Shown: positions 23,011-30,528 of the stretch, one piece after another
Layout of the letters: each line of letters opens with the position of its first letter
How positions within the stretch are numbered: position 1 is the stretch's first letter
Assembly: GCA_964407285.1 (NCBI GenBank)
Contig: CAYOVG010000032.1
Location: 1-30,528 of the forward strand
Direction of reading: 5' to 3'
DNA from: CAYOVG01 sp964407285
GTDB taxonomy: Bacteria; Desulfobacterota; Syntrophobacteria; Syntrophobacterales; Syntrophobacteraceae
DNA length: 30,528 bases
The notes under the pieces: model-generated
Seen by the model: only the letters and a program-made list of their open reading frames with translations
The model's database searches: none
What the model was told of the DNA's origin: nothing
Made by a program: the position numbers and the translations under genes

Positions 23011-25566
23011 ATGCCGGGAATCGATATTGTCGGGAAATCACTGAGAAACAAGCTTTTGATCGTCCTTCTCCTGACCACCGTGATCCTGCTGGGCGTCATG
23101 AACTTCGTGTCGTACTTCGGAATGAAAGACCAGATGGAAGCCGACCAGGGCAGGCGGCTCAGCGGGCTTTCCAGGCGCATCGCCAGGACCATCGACGTCG
23201 TGCTCGACGAACGCATCAACGACATCAACGCCTGGACGAATCTCGAAACGGTCCAACTGGCGCTCGATATCGGCAGCGGCGACGCGGGTGCGAACAGCAT
23301 CCTGGACACCCTGGCCAAATCCAAGGATGCGTTCGATCTTCTGATGATCGTGAGTAAAACCGGAAAGTGCATGGCTTCGAATATACCGCAGGCTATCGGA
23401 ACCGGACTGGCCGATCAGGCATGGTTCAAGGAGGCTGTCGGAGGCCATGAGCACATCGGCGAATTCGGCAACTACCCGATGCTCAAGCAATTTGTGCCGG
23501 AATCTCAAGGATGGTCCGTCCCGATCGCAATGCCGGTGGTTATCCAGAATGAACCGCAGGGCGTACTGGCAGGCTACGTAAAGTGGGAAGTGCTCAACAG
23601 GATCGTGGATGCGTTTCCCGTCCAGACCACCGGCTACACCTACCTGGTGGATCGAAATACGCTGACCGTCATCTCGCATCCCAAGCGCGAATATATCGGG
23701 AAGAAGCTGTCCGAGCCCCCGCTGAGCCTCCCGCAGGTGGCGAAGGCCTATGAAAAGGGCGGGCGCGGAGATCTCATTTACGATTTTCAAGGCAAAACCA
23801 GGGCAATCGGCTTCATGGTCAATGAAGGCTACGGGAAATGCCGCAAGAACTGGATCGTCGCCACGGGGGCCGACTACGAGGAGATTTTCGCAGCCCTTCC
23901 AAAGCAACTTGTGAAACTCCTGGCGATCTCCGGGGCGTTCATCGTTTTGCTGGCGGGAGTGGCGCTCTATCTCAGCCATGTCATCGCACAACCCATCGTG
24001 CGGGCATCCCGGACCATGACCGCTATCGCCCGGGACCTCGATTTTACCCGCGACGTCGAGGTTAGAGGGAAGGACGAGGTGGCCGGTCTCGGGGAGGCCT
24101 TCAATGGCCTTCTGGCGAGACTGAGGGAAACATTCGGCGCTATCGTCGATGGAAACCGGCAGGTATCGGGCGCCGTGGAGCGGATGAAAGCCATTTCGAG
24201 CAGAATCGCCGTCAACGCATCGGAACAGGCCAGGAGAGCGCAGGATGCGTTGAAACGGATCGAGATCATGGGACAGACGGCCGCAGAGGTGCAAAACAAC
24301 GCCAACGACAGCCGGAGAGCGTACGAAGAGGCCGGGGCTTCCATCACTCAACTGACGGCGAGTATTCAGGAGATCGTAAGGGCGGCGCGGGCTCAGGCCG
24401 AAATGGTGGAAGAGGCCCGAGGCATCGTCGACACCATGGGCGAGACCGCGGGAGAGGTTTCCAATCGTGCGCGGCTTCAGCACCAGGCGTCGGAGGAAAC
24501 GACGCAGGCCGCGGAGCAGATGGCTGTTACGACCGCCGACGTATCCAGCAAGGCGTCGGAGGCGGGAAAGCAGTCCGTCATCTCGTACGAAGCAGCCGTT
24601 GAAGGAAGGGAAGCGGTCGAGCAGGTGGTGCAAGGCATGCACAGTATTGCCGAGAGTTCCGAACAGGTCACCGAGATCATCGAAGTTATTTCCGATATTG
24701 CCGACCAGACGAACCTCCTGGCCCTCAACGCCGCCGTCGAGGCCGCCCGCGCGGGGGAACACGGCAGGGGATTCGCGGTGGTCGCGGAGGAAATCCGAAA
24801 GCTTGCCGAGCGCACCGCGGAATCGACCAGGGAAATTTCCACACTGATCAAGAACAGCGGGAAGCGAGTGAAGGAAGGAACCGAACTCGCCGTTGCAAGC
24901 CGGCAGGCCCTCAGCAACATCGTTTCCGCCGTCGAGAAGACCAACGCCCTGATACAGGAGATTGATTCCAAGACCAACGAGCAGACGCAGGGCATCCAGC
25001 AGGTTGCGCAGGCCATGGCGCGCCTGCGGCAGTTGTCGGTCGATATTCTGGAAATGACGTCGGAACAGGTGAAGAGGCGCGAACGCGTCTCCAGGATCAC
25101 GGACAATATCCACGAGCTTTCCCAGAATGTATCCAACGCCACGCAGGAACAGGCCAGGAGCGCCAACCAGGTGCTGCAGGAAGTAATGAACGCCAACAGA
25201 AATGCGGAAAATATCACGGAAATGACGTCGCTCCAGAAGGAAAGAAGCCAGGCGATGCAGCAGATTCTCCAGCAGATGACCACCGTCGCCATGGCTAACG
25301 CCTCCGGCGCCAAGAACTCACACCAGTTTACCGACATGCTGGCAAGGACCATGGGGGAATTCGGCCAGTTGATCGCCAGGTTCAGGATCGGCAAGGAACC
25401 CGCGACGCAGACCGTTCCCCACGACGGCGAGAGAGTTCCGGCCGAGCAGCCGGGGGTAAACGCAAAAGCGCAAGCCGTCGAGGACAAGGTCGCCCTGCCT
25501 CGGACGCCCGATGATATGTCGTGGGCTGAAGGACCGGAGAGCCGGGATACGGATAGCGCGGCTTAA
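23011..25566 (+). CDS. Methyl-accepting chemotaxis protein with periplasmic Cache-type sensor
   Basis: 851 residues. TM1 is at about 14-36 (LLIVLLLTTVILLGVMNFVSYF). A large extracytoplasmic region of about 260 residues follows with dCache-like features (DLLMIVSKTGKCMASN, GYTYLVDRNTLTVISHPKREYIGKKL). TM2 is at about 300-323, then a HAMP domain (QPIVRASRTMTAIARDLDFTRDVEVRGKDEVAGLGEAFN). The signalling tip EVISDIADQTNLLALNAAVEAARAGEHGRGFAVVAEEIRKLAERT lies at about 558-602. The C-terminus (RDTDSAA) has no CheR/CheB-binding pentapeptide. GGGAG lies before ATG 23011, 21 bases after cheW. It may sense the ligand of one of the upstream binding proteins, or a small molecule directly. Confidence 0.93.
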   Translation: MPGIDIVGKSLRNKLLIVLLLTTVILLGVMNFVSYFGMKDQMEADQGRRLSGLSRRIARTIDVVLDERINDINAWTNLETVQLALDIGSGDAGANSILDTLAKSKDAFDLLMIVSKTGKCMASNIPQAIGTGLADQAWFKEAVGGHEHIGEFGNYPMLKQFVPESQGWSVPIAMPVVIQNEPQGVLAGYVKWEVLNRIVDAFPVQTTGYTYLVDRNTLTVISHPKREYIGKKLSEPPLSLPQVAKAYEKGGRGDLIYDFQGKTRAIGFMVNEGYGKCRKNWIVATGADYEEIFAALPKQLVKLLAISGAFIVLLAGVALYLSHVIAQPIVRASRTMTAIARDLDFTRDVEVRGKDEVAGLGEAFNGLLARLRETFGAIVDGNRQVSGAVERMKAISSRIAVNASEQARRAQDALKRIEIMGQTAAEVQNNANDSRRAYEEAGASITQLTASIQEIVRAARAQAEMVEEARGIVDTMGETAGEVSNRARLQHQASEETTQAAEQMAVTTADVSSKASEAGKQSVISYEAAVEGREAVEQVVQGMHSIAESSEQVTEIIEVISDIADQTNLLALNAAVEAARAGEHGRGFAVVAEEIRKLAERTAESTREISTLIKNSGKRVKEGTELAVASRQALSNIVSAVEKTNALIQEIDSKTNEQTQGIQQVAQAMARLRQLSVDILEMTSEQVKRRERVSRITDNIHELSQNVSNATQEQARSANQVLQEVMNANRNAENITEMTSLQKERSQAMQQILQQMTTVAMANASGAKNSHQFTDMLARTMGEFGQLIARFRIGKEPATQTVPHDGERVPAEQPGVNAKAQAVEDKVALPRTPDDMSWAEGPESRDTDSAA

Positions 25567-25611
25567 GTCACCCGAACCCTGCGAACGGAATATCGGAGGC
25601 GAGTTGCAGAC

Positions 25612-25968
25612 ATGTCGAAACGCGTGCTCGTGGTAGATGACTCCAACCTGATGAAGCACAGCATTGTCCGATGCCTTACGGACGCCGGCCACGACGTGGT
25701 GGGGAAGGCTAATGATGGAAACGAAGCTGTTGCGCTCTACCGGAAGTTGAAGCCCGATGTCGTGACGATGGATGTCACGATGCGAGGAAAAGATGGAATC
25801 ACCGCCGCAAGGGAGATCCTGTCGTTCGATCCGGGAGCCGCCATCATTTTCTACACTCTGCTGGATGCCCCGCACCTGGCTGCGCAAATGGAGACCATCG
25901 CCGTCAAGAGAATCATTCGCAAGGGAGACGAGGATACCCTCCTGCGGACCATCTCCGCATTGGTATGA
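25612..25968 (+). CDS. CheY-like single-domain response regulator
   Basis: 118 residues, receiver only. Acidic pocket Asp9 and Asp10 (VVDDSN), phospho-acceptor Asp54 (VVTMDVTMRGKDG), Thr82 and Lys104 (IIRKGDED) are all present, so it should be phosphorylatable. GGAGG lies 12 bases before ATG 25612. It sits between the chemoreceptor and CheA and is the likely output or phosphate-sink protein of this pathway. Whether it acts on flagella cannot be told. Confidence 0.92.
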   Translation: MSKRVLVVDDSNLMKHSIVRCLTDAGHDVVGKANDGNEAVALYRKLKPDVVTMDVTMRGKDGITAAREILSFDPGAAIIFYTLLDAPHLAAQMETIAVKRIIRKGDEDTLLRTISALV

Positions 25969-26097
25969 GCGAATTGCGATCGGGTTGCGGGTTGGGTCCG
26001 GCTCATTTTCAACGATGCGCCGACAAGACACGGATGGATGCGGATAGAGATCCGCGGCCCCATGTCTCGCGTTCAGTGGACAGGGAGTGAGTAGGTC

Positions 26098-28992
26098 ATG
26101 CCGCTTCAGGACTTCTTGCAGGAATACGTGGTAGAGGTCAAAGAGCACCTCCAGGAACTGGAACGATCGCTTCTCATCCTGGAGCGTGAAGGAGCAGATG
26201 CAGTTGCCGGAGGGATTGGAGAAATATTCCGGGCCGCCCATAGCATCAAAGGCATCTCCTCCTACATGGGCTATGAAGGGCTCGCCGGCCTGACCCATGA
26301 AATGGAAAACCTGATCGGCGAAATCCGGGCCGGAAAACGCTCGATTACTCCACAAGGAGTGAACGCGATGCTGGGATGCGTCGATTTCATTTCCGGAGCA
26401 TTGGAGATTCTCCAGGAAAACGGCGAGGAGCCGCCCTTCCCTTCCGCACTCCTTCAGCAATTGCAGCAAGCCCTTTCCGCCGAATCAAGCGGCGATTCCG
26501 AAAACCCGCGCGGGCCTGCAGGCGACAACATCCTCGAGAACGAAAACATGCCTCGTGCCGTCAGTGAAACGAACTCGCGCGCAACCGGGGCGGAACCCGA
26601 AGAAGAATACGAGGAGGATGAGGAGCTTCTCTCCATTTTCCTCGATTCCTTCCAGGACGTTTTCTCGCAGCTTGTCGCTTTCTTTTTCTCCTCCGAACAA
26701 CAACCGGGCGCGTCGGGGGACCGGGCCGAAGCCCTGCTCGAGCGGCTCATTGCGTCCTCCCGGTACATGAACTACACAAGTATTGCCGATCTCCTGGAGG
26801 AATTGAAGCGGGCCATCGCGGAACCAGGGGATGACGCCGCCATGAGCCGGCATCACTATGGTGAGCTGACCGTTAACTGCGGAAGGCGTCTGCAACAGAT
26901 TTTGCCGGCATTGAGGATTACGACGCCTCAACCGTCGCCCCAACCGCCGGACAATGCCGTGGAAACGGAGCCGGAGAGTCCGGTCGTCAAAGAGGAAGAG
27001 GACGACGAGGAACTCTTCGCCATATTCATGGATTCCTTCCGGGAGAATCTGTCCCAACTGGCGAGCGCAGCGCCCTCGTCGCCCGATTCGCCCATAGGCG
27101 GCGGAGAACTGGAAGAGATCCGGACGCTGCTCGCAAAGCTCGCTTCGTCATCCCGGTATATGGGCTATGATTCGGTAGTGAGCATCATCACGGAATGGGA
27201 AGAGATGCTCCTTGAATCCGGAGACGGCGGCATCCTCGACGCGAAGCTCTACAAAGAGCTGTTCGAATCATTCGCCGACCGGCTCCGGGTTTTGCTGCCG
27301 GGACTGGAAGCGATGTTCCCCACGATCCTGCCCGAACTAAGGGAGAGCGTCATTGCGGACACAATCGACCACGAACTCGATGCAACCTTCCGGGACCTCG
27401 ACAACAACCTCATGTCCCCGAGCTTCGGTACAGATCCTTCCTTCGATCGGTCTTGCCGGTCCCGGCCGGCAGACACTGAGCACGCCATAGCGGAGAGCCC
27501 CCTTATCGGGCCGGGTGATTCGGCGCCGGAAACGCCGTTTCCACCGGGAAACGGACTCAGTCCGGCGCCGGAATCGATGTCGATGGAGCCTGCAGGCAGG
27601 CCCGCGGCCCTTTCGGTTGAACCTCCGGGACCGCCGTCGCATGAGACCGCAAGAGAACGAGGCCCCATAACGGCCATCGCCGAGGAAACGCCGTTGGAAG
27701 CCACCCTCAGGGTAAACGCCCGGAAGGTGGATGAACTCCTCAACCAGGTGGGGGAACTGGTGGTTACAAGGTCGGAGTTCATGCAGACCGCCGCCTTCCT
27801 GAAAGAAATGATCCGTGAACTGGCCGCACAGGGAAGGCTCACGAAACAGGAGTTGAGAAAACTTCGCATGCTCAGTTTCCGGCTCAATGAATCCACTCTG
27901 TCCATGGGCAGGATCACCAACGACCTTCAGAATTCCGTTATGCGCGTTCGCATGCTGCCCATCTCCCATCTCTTCCGGCGCTTTCCGAGAATTGTGCGCG
28001 ATCAGGCCATGAAACTGGGAAAAAGAGTCGAACTCATCATGGAAGGCGGAGAGACGGAGGTTGATAAGCGAGTGCTCGAACAGATGAACGACCCGCTCGT
28101 CCAGTTGCTGCGAAACGCCATTGCCCACGGCATGGAGGCTCCAATGGAGCGTAGGTCCCGGGAAAAGGCCGATACGGGCGCAATCAGCCTGAGTGCTCGC
28201 CACGAAGGGGACCATGTCGTGATCGAAATCGAAGACGACGGTCGCGGAATAGACAGCATGAAGATCAGGAGAGCACTGCAAAGCGCCAGGGGAATGGACG
28301 CCCGGGAACTGGAGCGACTGTCGGACCGGGAGATAAACTACGCCGTTTTCCTGCCCGGGATATCCACTCACGACCGGGTGGACGCAACAGCGGGAAGAGG
28401 CGTCGGTCTCGATGTGGTGAAGGAAAACGTCGAAAGGTTGAGTGGTTCGATCGAAGTCGAATCGGCTCCGGGCGTCGGGACGCGCTTCACCATCCGGATA
28501 CCGCTGACGGTCGCCATCATCCGGGCACTCCTCGTTGAGGTCATGGACCAGGTTTTTACCCTGCCGCTCACATCGGTGTCCGAAATTTTCCGTTACGAAG
28601 CCGGAAGCGTTTACTCCATAGAGAGTTTCCAGGTGGTGTCCATCCGCGACAAGACAGTTCCTCTCGTGCGGCTCAGCAGCCTCCTGGGCATGCCGGACTA
28701 TGCGGGCAGGCCGTGCGGCGACCGGAAATTCGTTGTCGTGGTCAACACGAGTTTTCAGGAGGTGGGACTTGTTGTCGACAGCCTCGTGGGCGAAAGGGAA
28801 GTGGTTATCAAGCCGATCGAGGACGAGTTCCATTCCTTTGACGGATTTTCGGGGGCGACGATTCTCGGCGACGGAAGCATCTCCCTGATCCTGGACGTAT
28901 CGACGCTGCTCGGAACGATCGAGGACGTTCGCCGCGCCGGGGGAAGAAGCCGGGAATCCGTCCTTCATCGATCGGCGTTCGATTGTAGTTGA
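26098..28992 (+). CDS. cheA: CheA hybrid-length histidine kinase with one true and two degenerate Hpt domains
   Basis: 964 residues. Order: Hpt domain with His48 (AAHSIKGISSYMGYEGLAGLTHEMENL); acidic linker; Hpt-like repeat at about 171-270; a second at about 300-400; a Pro/Gly-rich linker (about 440-530); P3 dimerisation from about 535 (LRVNARKVDELLNQVGELVVTRSEF). The kinase P4 has N box LLRNAIAHG (670-678), G1 DDGRGID and G2 GRGVGLDVV, and a CheW-like P5 lies at about 802-945. There is no C-terminal receiver. In the two extra Hpt-like repeats the helix aligned to His48 reads ERLIASSRYMNY and AKLASSSRYMGY, so the His is replaced by Glu215 and Ala346. The weak ribosome binding site GGGAG lies 10 bases before ATG 26098. 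A 129-base gap separates it from the CheY gene. Confidence 0.92.
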   Translation: MPLQDFLQEYVVEVKEHLQELERSLLILEREGADAVAGGIGEIFRAAHSIKGISSYMGYEGLAGLTHEMENLIGEIRAGKRSITPQGVNAMLGCVDFISGALEILQENGEEPPFPSALLQQLQQALSAESSGDSENPRGPAGDNILENENMPRAVSETNSRATGAEPEEEYEEDEELLSIFLDSFQDVFSQLVAFFFSSEQQPGASGDRAEALLERLIASSRYMNYTSIADLLEELKRAIAEPGDDAAMSRHHYGELTVNCGRRLQQILPALRITTPQPSPQPPDNAVETEPESPVVKEEEDDEELFAIFMDSFRENLSQLASAAPSSPDSPIGGGELEEIRTLLAKLASSSRYMGYDSVVSIITEWEEMLLESGDGGILDAKLYKELFESFADRLRVLLPGLEAMFPTILPELRESVIADTIDHELDATFRDLDNNLMSPSFGTDPSFDRSCRSRPADTEHAIAESPLIGPGDSAPETPFPPGNGLSPAPESMSMEPAGRPAALSVEPPGPPSHETARERGPITAIAEETPLEATLRVNARKVDELLNQVGELVVTRSEFMQTAAFLKEMIRELAAQGRLTKQELRKLRMLSFRLNESTLSMGRITNDLQNSVMRVRMLPISHLFRRFPRIVRDQAMKLGKRVELIMEGGETEVDKRVLEQMNDPLVQLLRNAIAHGMEAPMERRSREKADTGAISLSARHEGDHVVIEIEDDGRGIDSMKIRRALQSARGMDARELERLSDREINYAVFLPGISTHDRVDATAGRGVGLDVVKENVERLSGSIEVESAPGVGTRFTIRIPLTVAIIRALLVEVMDQVFTLPLTSVSEIFRYEAGSVYSIESFQVVSIRDKTVPLVRLSSLLGMPDYAGRPCGDRKFVVVVNTSFQEVGLVVDSLVGEREVVIKPIEDEFHSFDGFSGATILGDGSISLILDVSTLLGTIEDVRRAGGRSRESVLHRSAFDCS

Positions 28993-29022
28993 AGGGCATC
29001 GATCCCGGTTTCGCTCATTGCC

Positions 29023-29072
29023 GGCCCCATTCCCGTCCGTGCTTCGATGTGAGCACGAACGGGAATGGGGCC
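29023..29072. repeat. Long hairpin between cheA and the CheB-like gene
   Basis: GGCCCCATTCCCGT (29023-29036) pairs perfectly with its complement at 29059-29072. After a 1x1 mismatch, CGTGCT (29038-29043) pairs with AGCACG (29052-29057) over an 8-base loop, 20 pairs in total. No T-run follows. It may set relative expression of the next gene or stabilise the cheA message. Confidence 0.75.
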
Positions 29073-29111
29073 TGCGTGGCCGAAACGATGATCATCGAAT
29101 CTGGAGCAAGC

Positions 29112-30528
29112 GTGGACGAGAAAGAGTCGATGAACCCTACGGACGGAGTGGAGTCCGGTCGGGACCGTTCCGAAGGATTCACCGGGACGGTGAGTCTCCA
29201 ACTGACGGACCTGATCCAGATGGTGTGCCTGTGCCGTGCCGACCTGGCCATTTACGTGAAGTCCGGCGGGGGGAGCGGAAGCGTCTTCATCAGGGGGGGA
29301 AGCATCCGTCACGCTCAAACGGAGGAACTGCAAGGAGAACCGGCTTTCTACCAGATTTTGGAGTGGAAAGACGGCCACTTCGAGACGAAACCCCTCCAGG
29401 AAGAGAACACCGTATCGATTACAAAACCCTGGGAGCACCTGCTCCTCGAGATAGCACGCCGCAGGGACGAGGAAAGCGAAAGCCATGGATTCCTCGGTGA
29501 GGAGCCGGGGGAGATTCTCTTCGAGCAGGACCATGCGTCCTCGACAATCATCGATTTCATGGATAACGCTGAAATTGCCTCAGCCGTACCGGACGACGCG
29601 ATGCTTCCGGCCCTCCCCGGCGCAACGGCGGGCAATGGGGACCGGCCCGGCTCCGGGCCGGATGTAGCGGGTGAAATCCGAACGGTGAGGGTCCTCATCG
29701 TGGATGATTCCGCCTTTTTCGCACGACGGCTGAAAGACATGATGGAAGCCGAACCGGGTATGGAGGTGGTCGGGACTGCCGGAAACGGACAGGAAGCCCT
29801 CGACTTCTTGGCGGACAATCCCGCCGTGGATCTCATAACGCTCGATATCCGGATGCCGGTGATGAAAGGTGACACCACGCTCAAACACATCATGATCCGG
29901 TTCCCGGTTCCGGTGCTCATCATCAGCGGACTAAACAGCGGCGACCTCGACAAAGTCTTCGAATTTCTGAACGTGGGAGCCGTCGACTTCATGCAAAAAC
30001 CGGGACCGCGCGACGATGTGGAAGTCTTCGCGAGGGAGTTGCGCGCCATGGTGAAAGCGGTCTCCCGCGCGGACACGTCCCATTTCAGGCGCTTGCGAAG
30101 ACCCAGGCATGCGCCGGTCCAACAACCGTCTCCCGCTTCCGCCGTGTCTTGTCGCGATATTCTCGTCATTGCCGGTGCGGAAGGAGCTTACGTGGATTGG
30201 CTTCGTCTGCCCGTCGTCGAACTGTGCCGGCGGGGTATCGTAATCGGCTTGCAGCAGATATGCCGGGTTTTTACGGAAAAACTCCTCCGGCTCATCTCCG
30301 AGAGCACGTCGGCGCGCGTCGAGCCCTTGCCCGGATCAGGACCGGACTCGGGGTCCGTACGGATCTCTCCGGGCGCCATGTTTTTCGGAAATCCCGCCGC
30401 ACGGGTGTCTCTCGAGGCCGACCTGGAAGGCGGCTCCCTGGAAGCGGTTATGGAATCGAAGCAACAGGAAACGGACCGGGACGACGGTCTGAAGAACTGG
30501 CTCAATCAACTCTGCGAGCAGTACAAGG
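29112..30528 (+). CDS. DUF4388-receiver-CheB-like protein with inactive esterase site (partial)
   Basis: The frame is open to the window end (472 codons seen). Start GTG 29112 has GGAG 5 bases upstream; ATG 29130 and ATG 29088 are alternatives. Residues about 22-120 resemble a DUF4388/PatA-type domain (GFTGTVSLQLTDLIQMVCLCRADLAIYVKSGG...GSVFIRGGSIRHAQT...EPAFYQILEWKDGHFE). A receiver follows at about 193-310 with Asp198/199, phospho-Asp245 (LITLDIRMPVMKG), Ser272 and Lys296. From about 348 the sequence tracks CheB methylesterase, but the catalytic Ser motif (GASTGG) reads AGAEGA and the catalytic His (QHM) reads QQI (Gln382). It is probably a non-catalytic CheB-like adaptor, phosphorylated by the neighbouring CheA. 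Confidence 0.8.
   Translation, partial: MDEKESMNPTDGVESGRDRSEGFTGTVSLQLTDLIQMVCLCRADLAIYVKSGGGSGSVFIRGGSIRHAQTEELQGEPAFYQILEWKDGHFETKPLQEENTVSITKPWEHLLLEIARRRDEESESHGFLGEEPGEILFEQDHASSTIIDFMDNAEIASAVPDDAMLPALPGATAGNGDRPGSGPDVAGEIRTVRVLIVDDSAFFARRLKDMMEAEPGMEVVGTAGNGQEALDFLADNPAVDLITLDIRMPVMKGDTTLKHIMIRFPVPVLIISGLNSGDLDKVFEFLNVGAVDFMQKPGPRDDVEVFARELRAMVKAVSRADTSHFRRLRRPRHAPVQQPSPASAVSCRDILVIAGAEGAYVDWLRLPVVELCRRGIVIGLQQICRVFTEKLLRLISESTSARVEPLPGSGPDSGSVRISPGAMFFGNPAARVSLEADLEGGSLEAVMESKQQETDRDDGLKNWLNQLCEQYK

Overview
The window is about 30.5 kb of high-GC DNA. It most likely comes from an anaerobic deltaproteobacterium (Desulfobacterota) with a Syntrophobacter- or sulfate-reducer-like metabolism. 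The reasons are a split glutamate synthase of archaeal/deltaproteobacterial type, the MetV+MetF pair of the Wood-Ljungdahl methyl branch, an Mvh/Hdr-type hydrogenase and HdrA module, selenoprotein use, and a large c-di-GMP and chemosensory region. Species cannot be fixed from sequence alone. A run of 100 N (5489-5588) shows this is a draft assembly.

Layout. (1) 1-4691, plus strand: the end of an FMN-domain glutamate synthase gene, an amidotransferase/GXGXG glutamate synthase subunit, metV and metF. (2) 4692-9443, accessory block: a minus-strand pair of P-loop ATPases, the second carrying near-identical 129-bp TPR repeats interrupted by the assembly gap, with an operator-like promoter; then a plus-strand vapBC toxin-antitoxin pair. 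(3) 9444-10059: non-coding, with a strong bidirectional terminator and a degenerate repeat tract. (4) 10060-17872, minus strand: hydrogenase maturation protease, hdrA, mvhD, an frhB-like gene, mvhG and mvhA. (5) 17873-18479: divergent control region with a GEMM-I (c-di-GMP-I) riboswitch on the plus strand. (6) 18480-30528, plus strand: a Leu/Ile/Val-type binding protein, a TauC/SsuC-type permease, a TauB/SsuB-type ATPase, an NMT1/SsuA-like binding protein, then CheW, a chemoreceptor, a CheY, a CheA, and a DUF4388-receiver-CheB-like protein that runs off the window.

The main discovery is that three genes of the hydrogenase/Hdr operon are each interrupted by an in-frame UGA that reads naturally as selenocysteine. 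These are hdrA (Sec60, CAM-U-I motif), mvhD (Sec68, MG-U-HLGEC motif) and mvhA (Sec450, DP-U-ISCATH motif). In every case the conserved family sequence resumes directly after the UGA, and a stem-loop with bacterial SECIS geometry follows. A routine gene caller would break hdrA in two, cut mvhD in half, and remove the nickel-binding C-terminus of mvhA. Together the genes predict a selenium-rich [NiFeSe] hydrogenase-HdrA flavin-bifurcating complex. An FrhB-like flavoprotein sits where HdrBC would be expected, and metVF lies on the same contig.

The second theme is signalling. A c-di-GMP riboswitch leader precedes a co-directional run of at least nine genes that joins an unusual ABC transporter with two binding-protein types to a chemosensory cluster. 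That cluster's CheA has two Hpt-like repeats without the phospho-histidine, and its CheB-like domain lacks the catalytic Ser and His.
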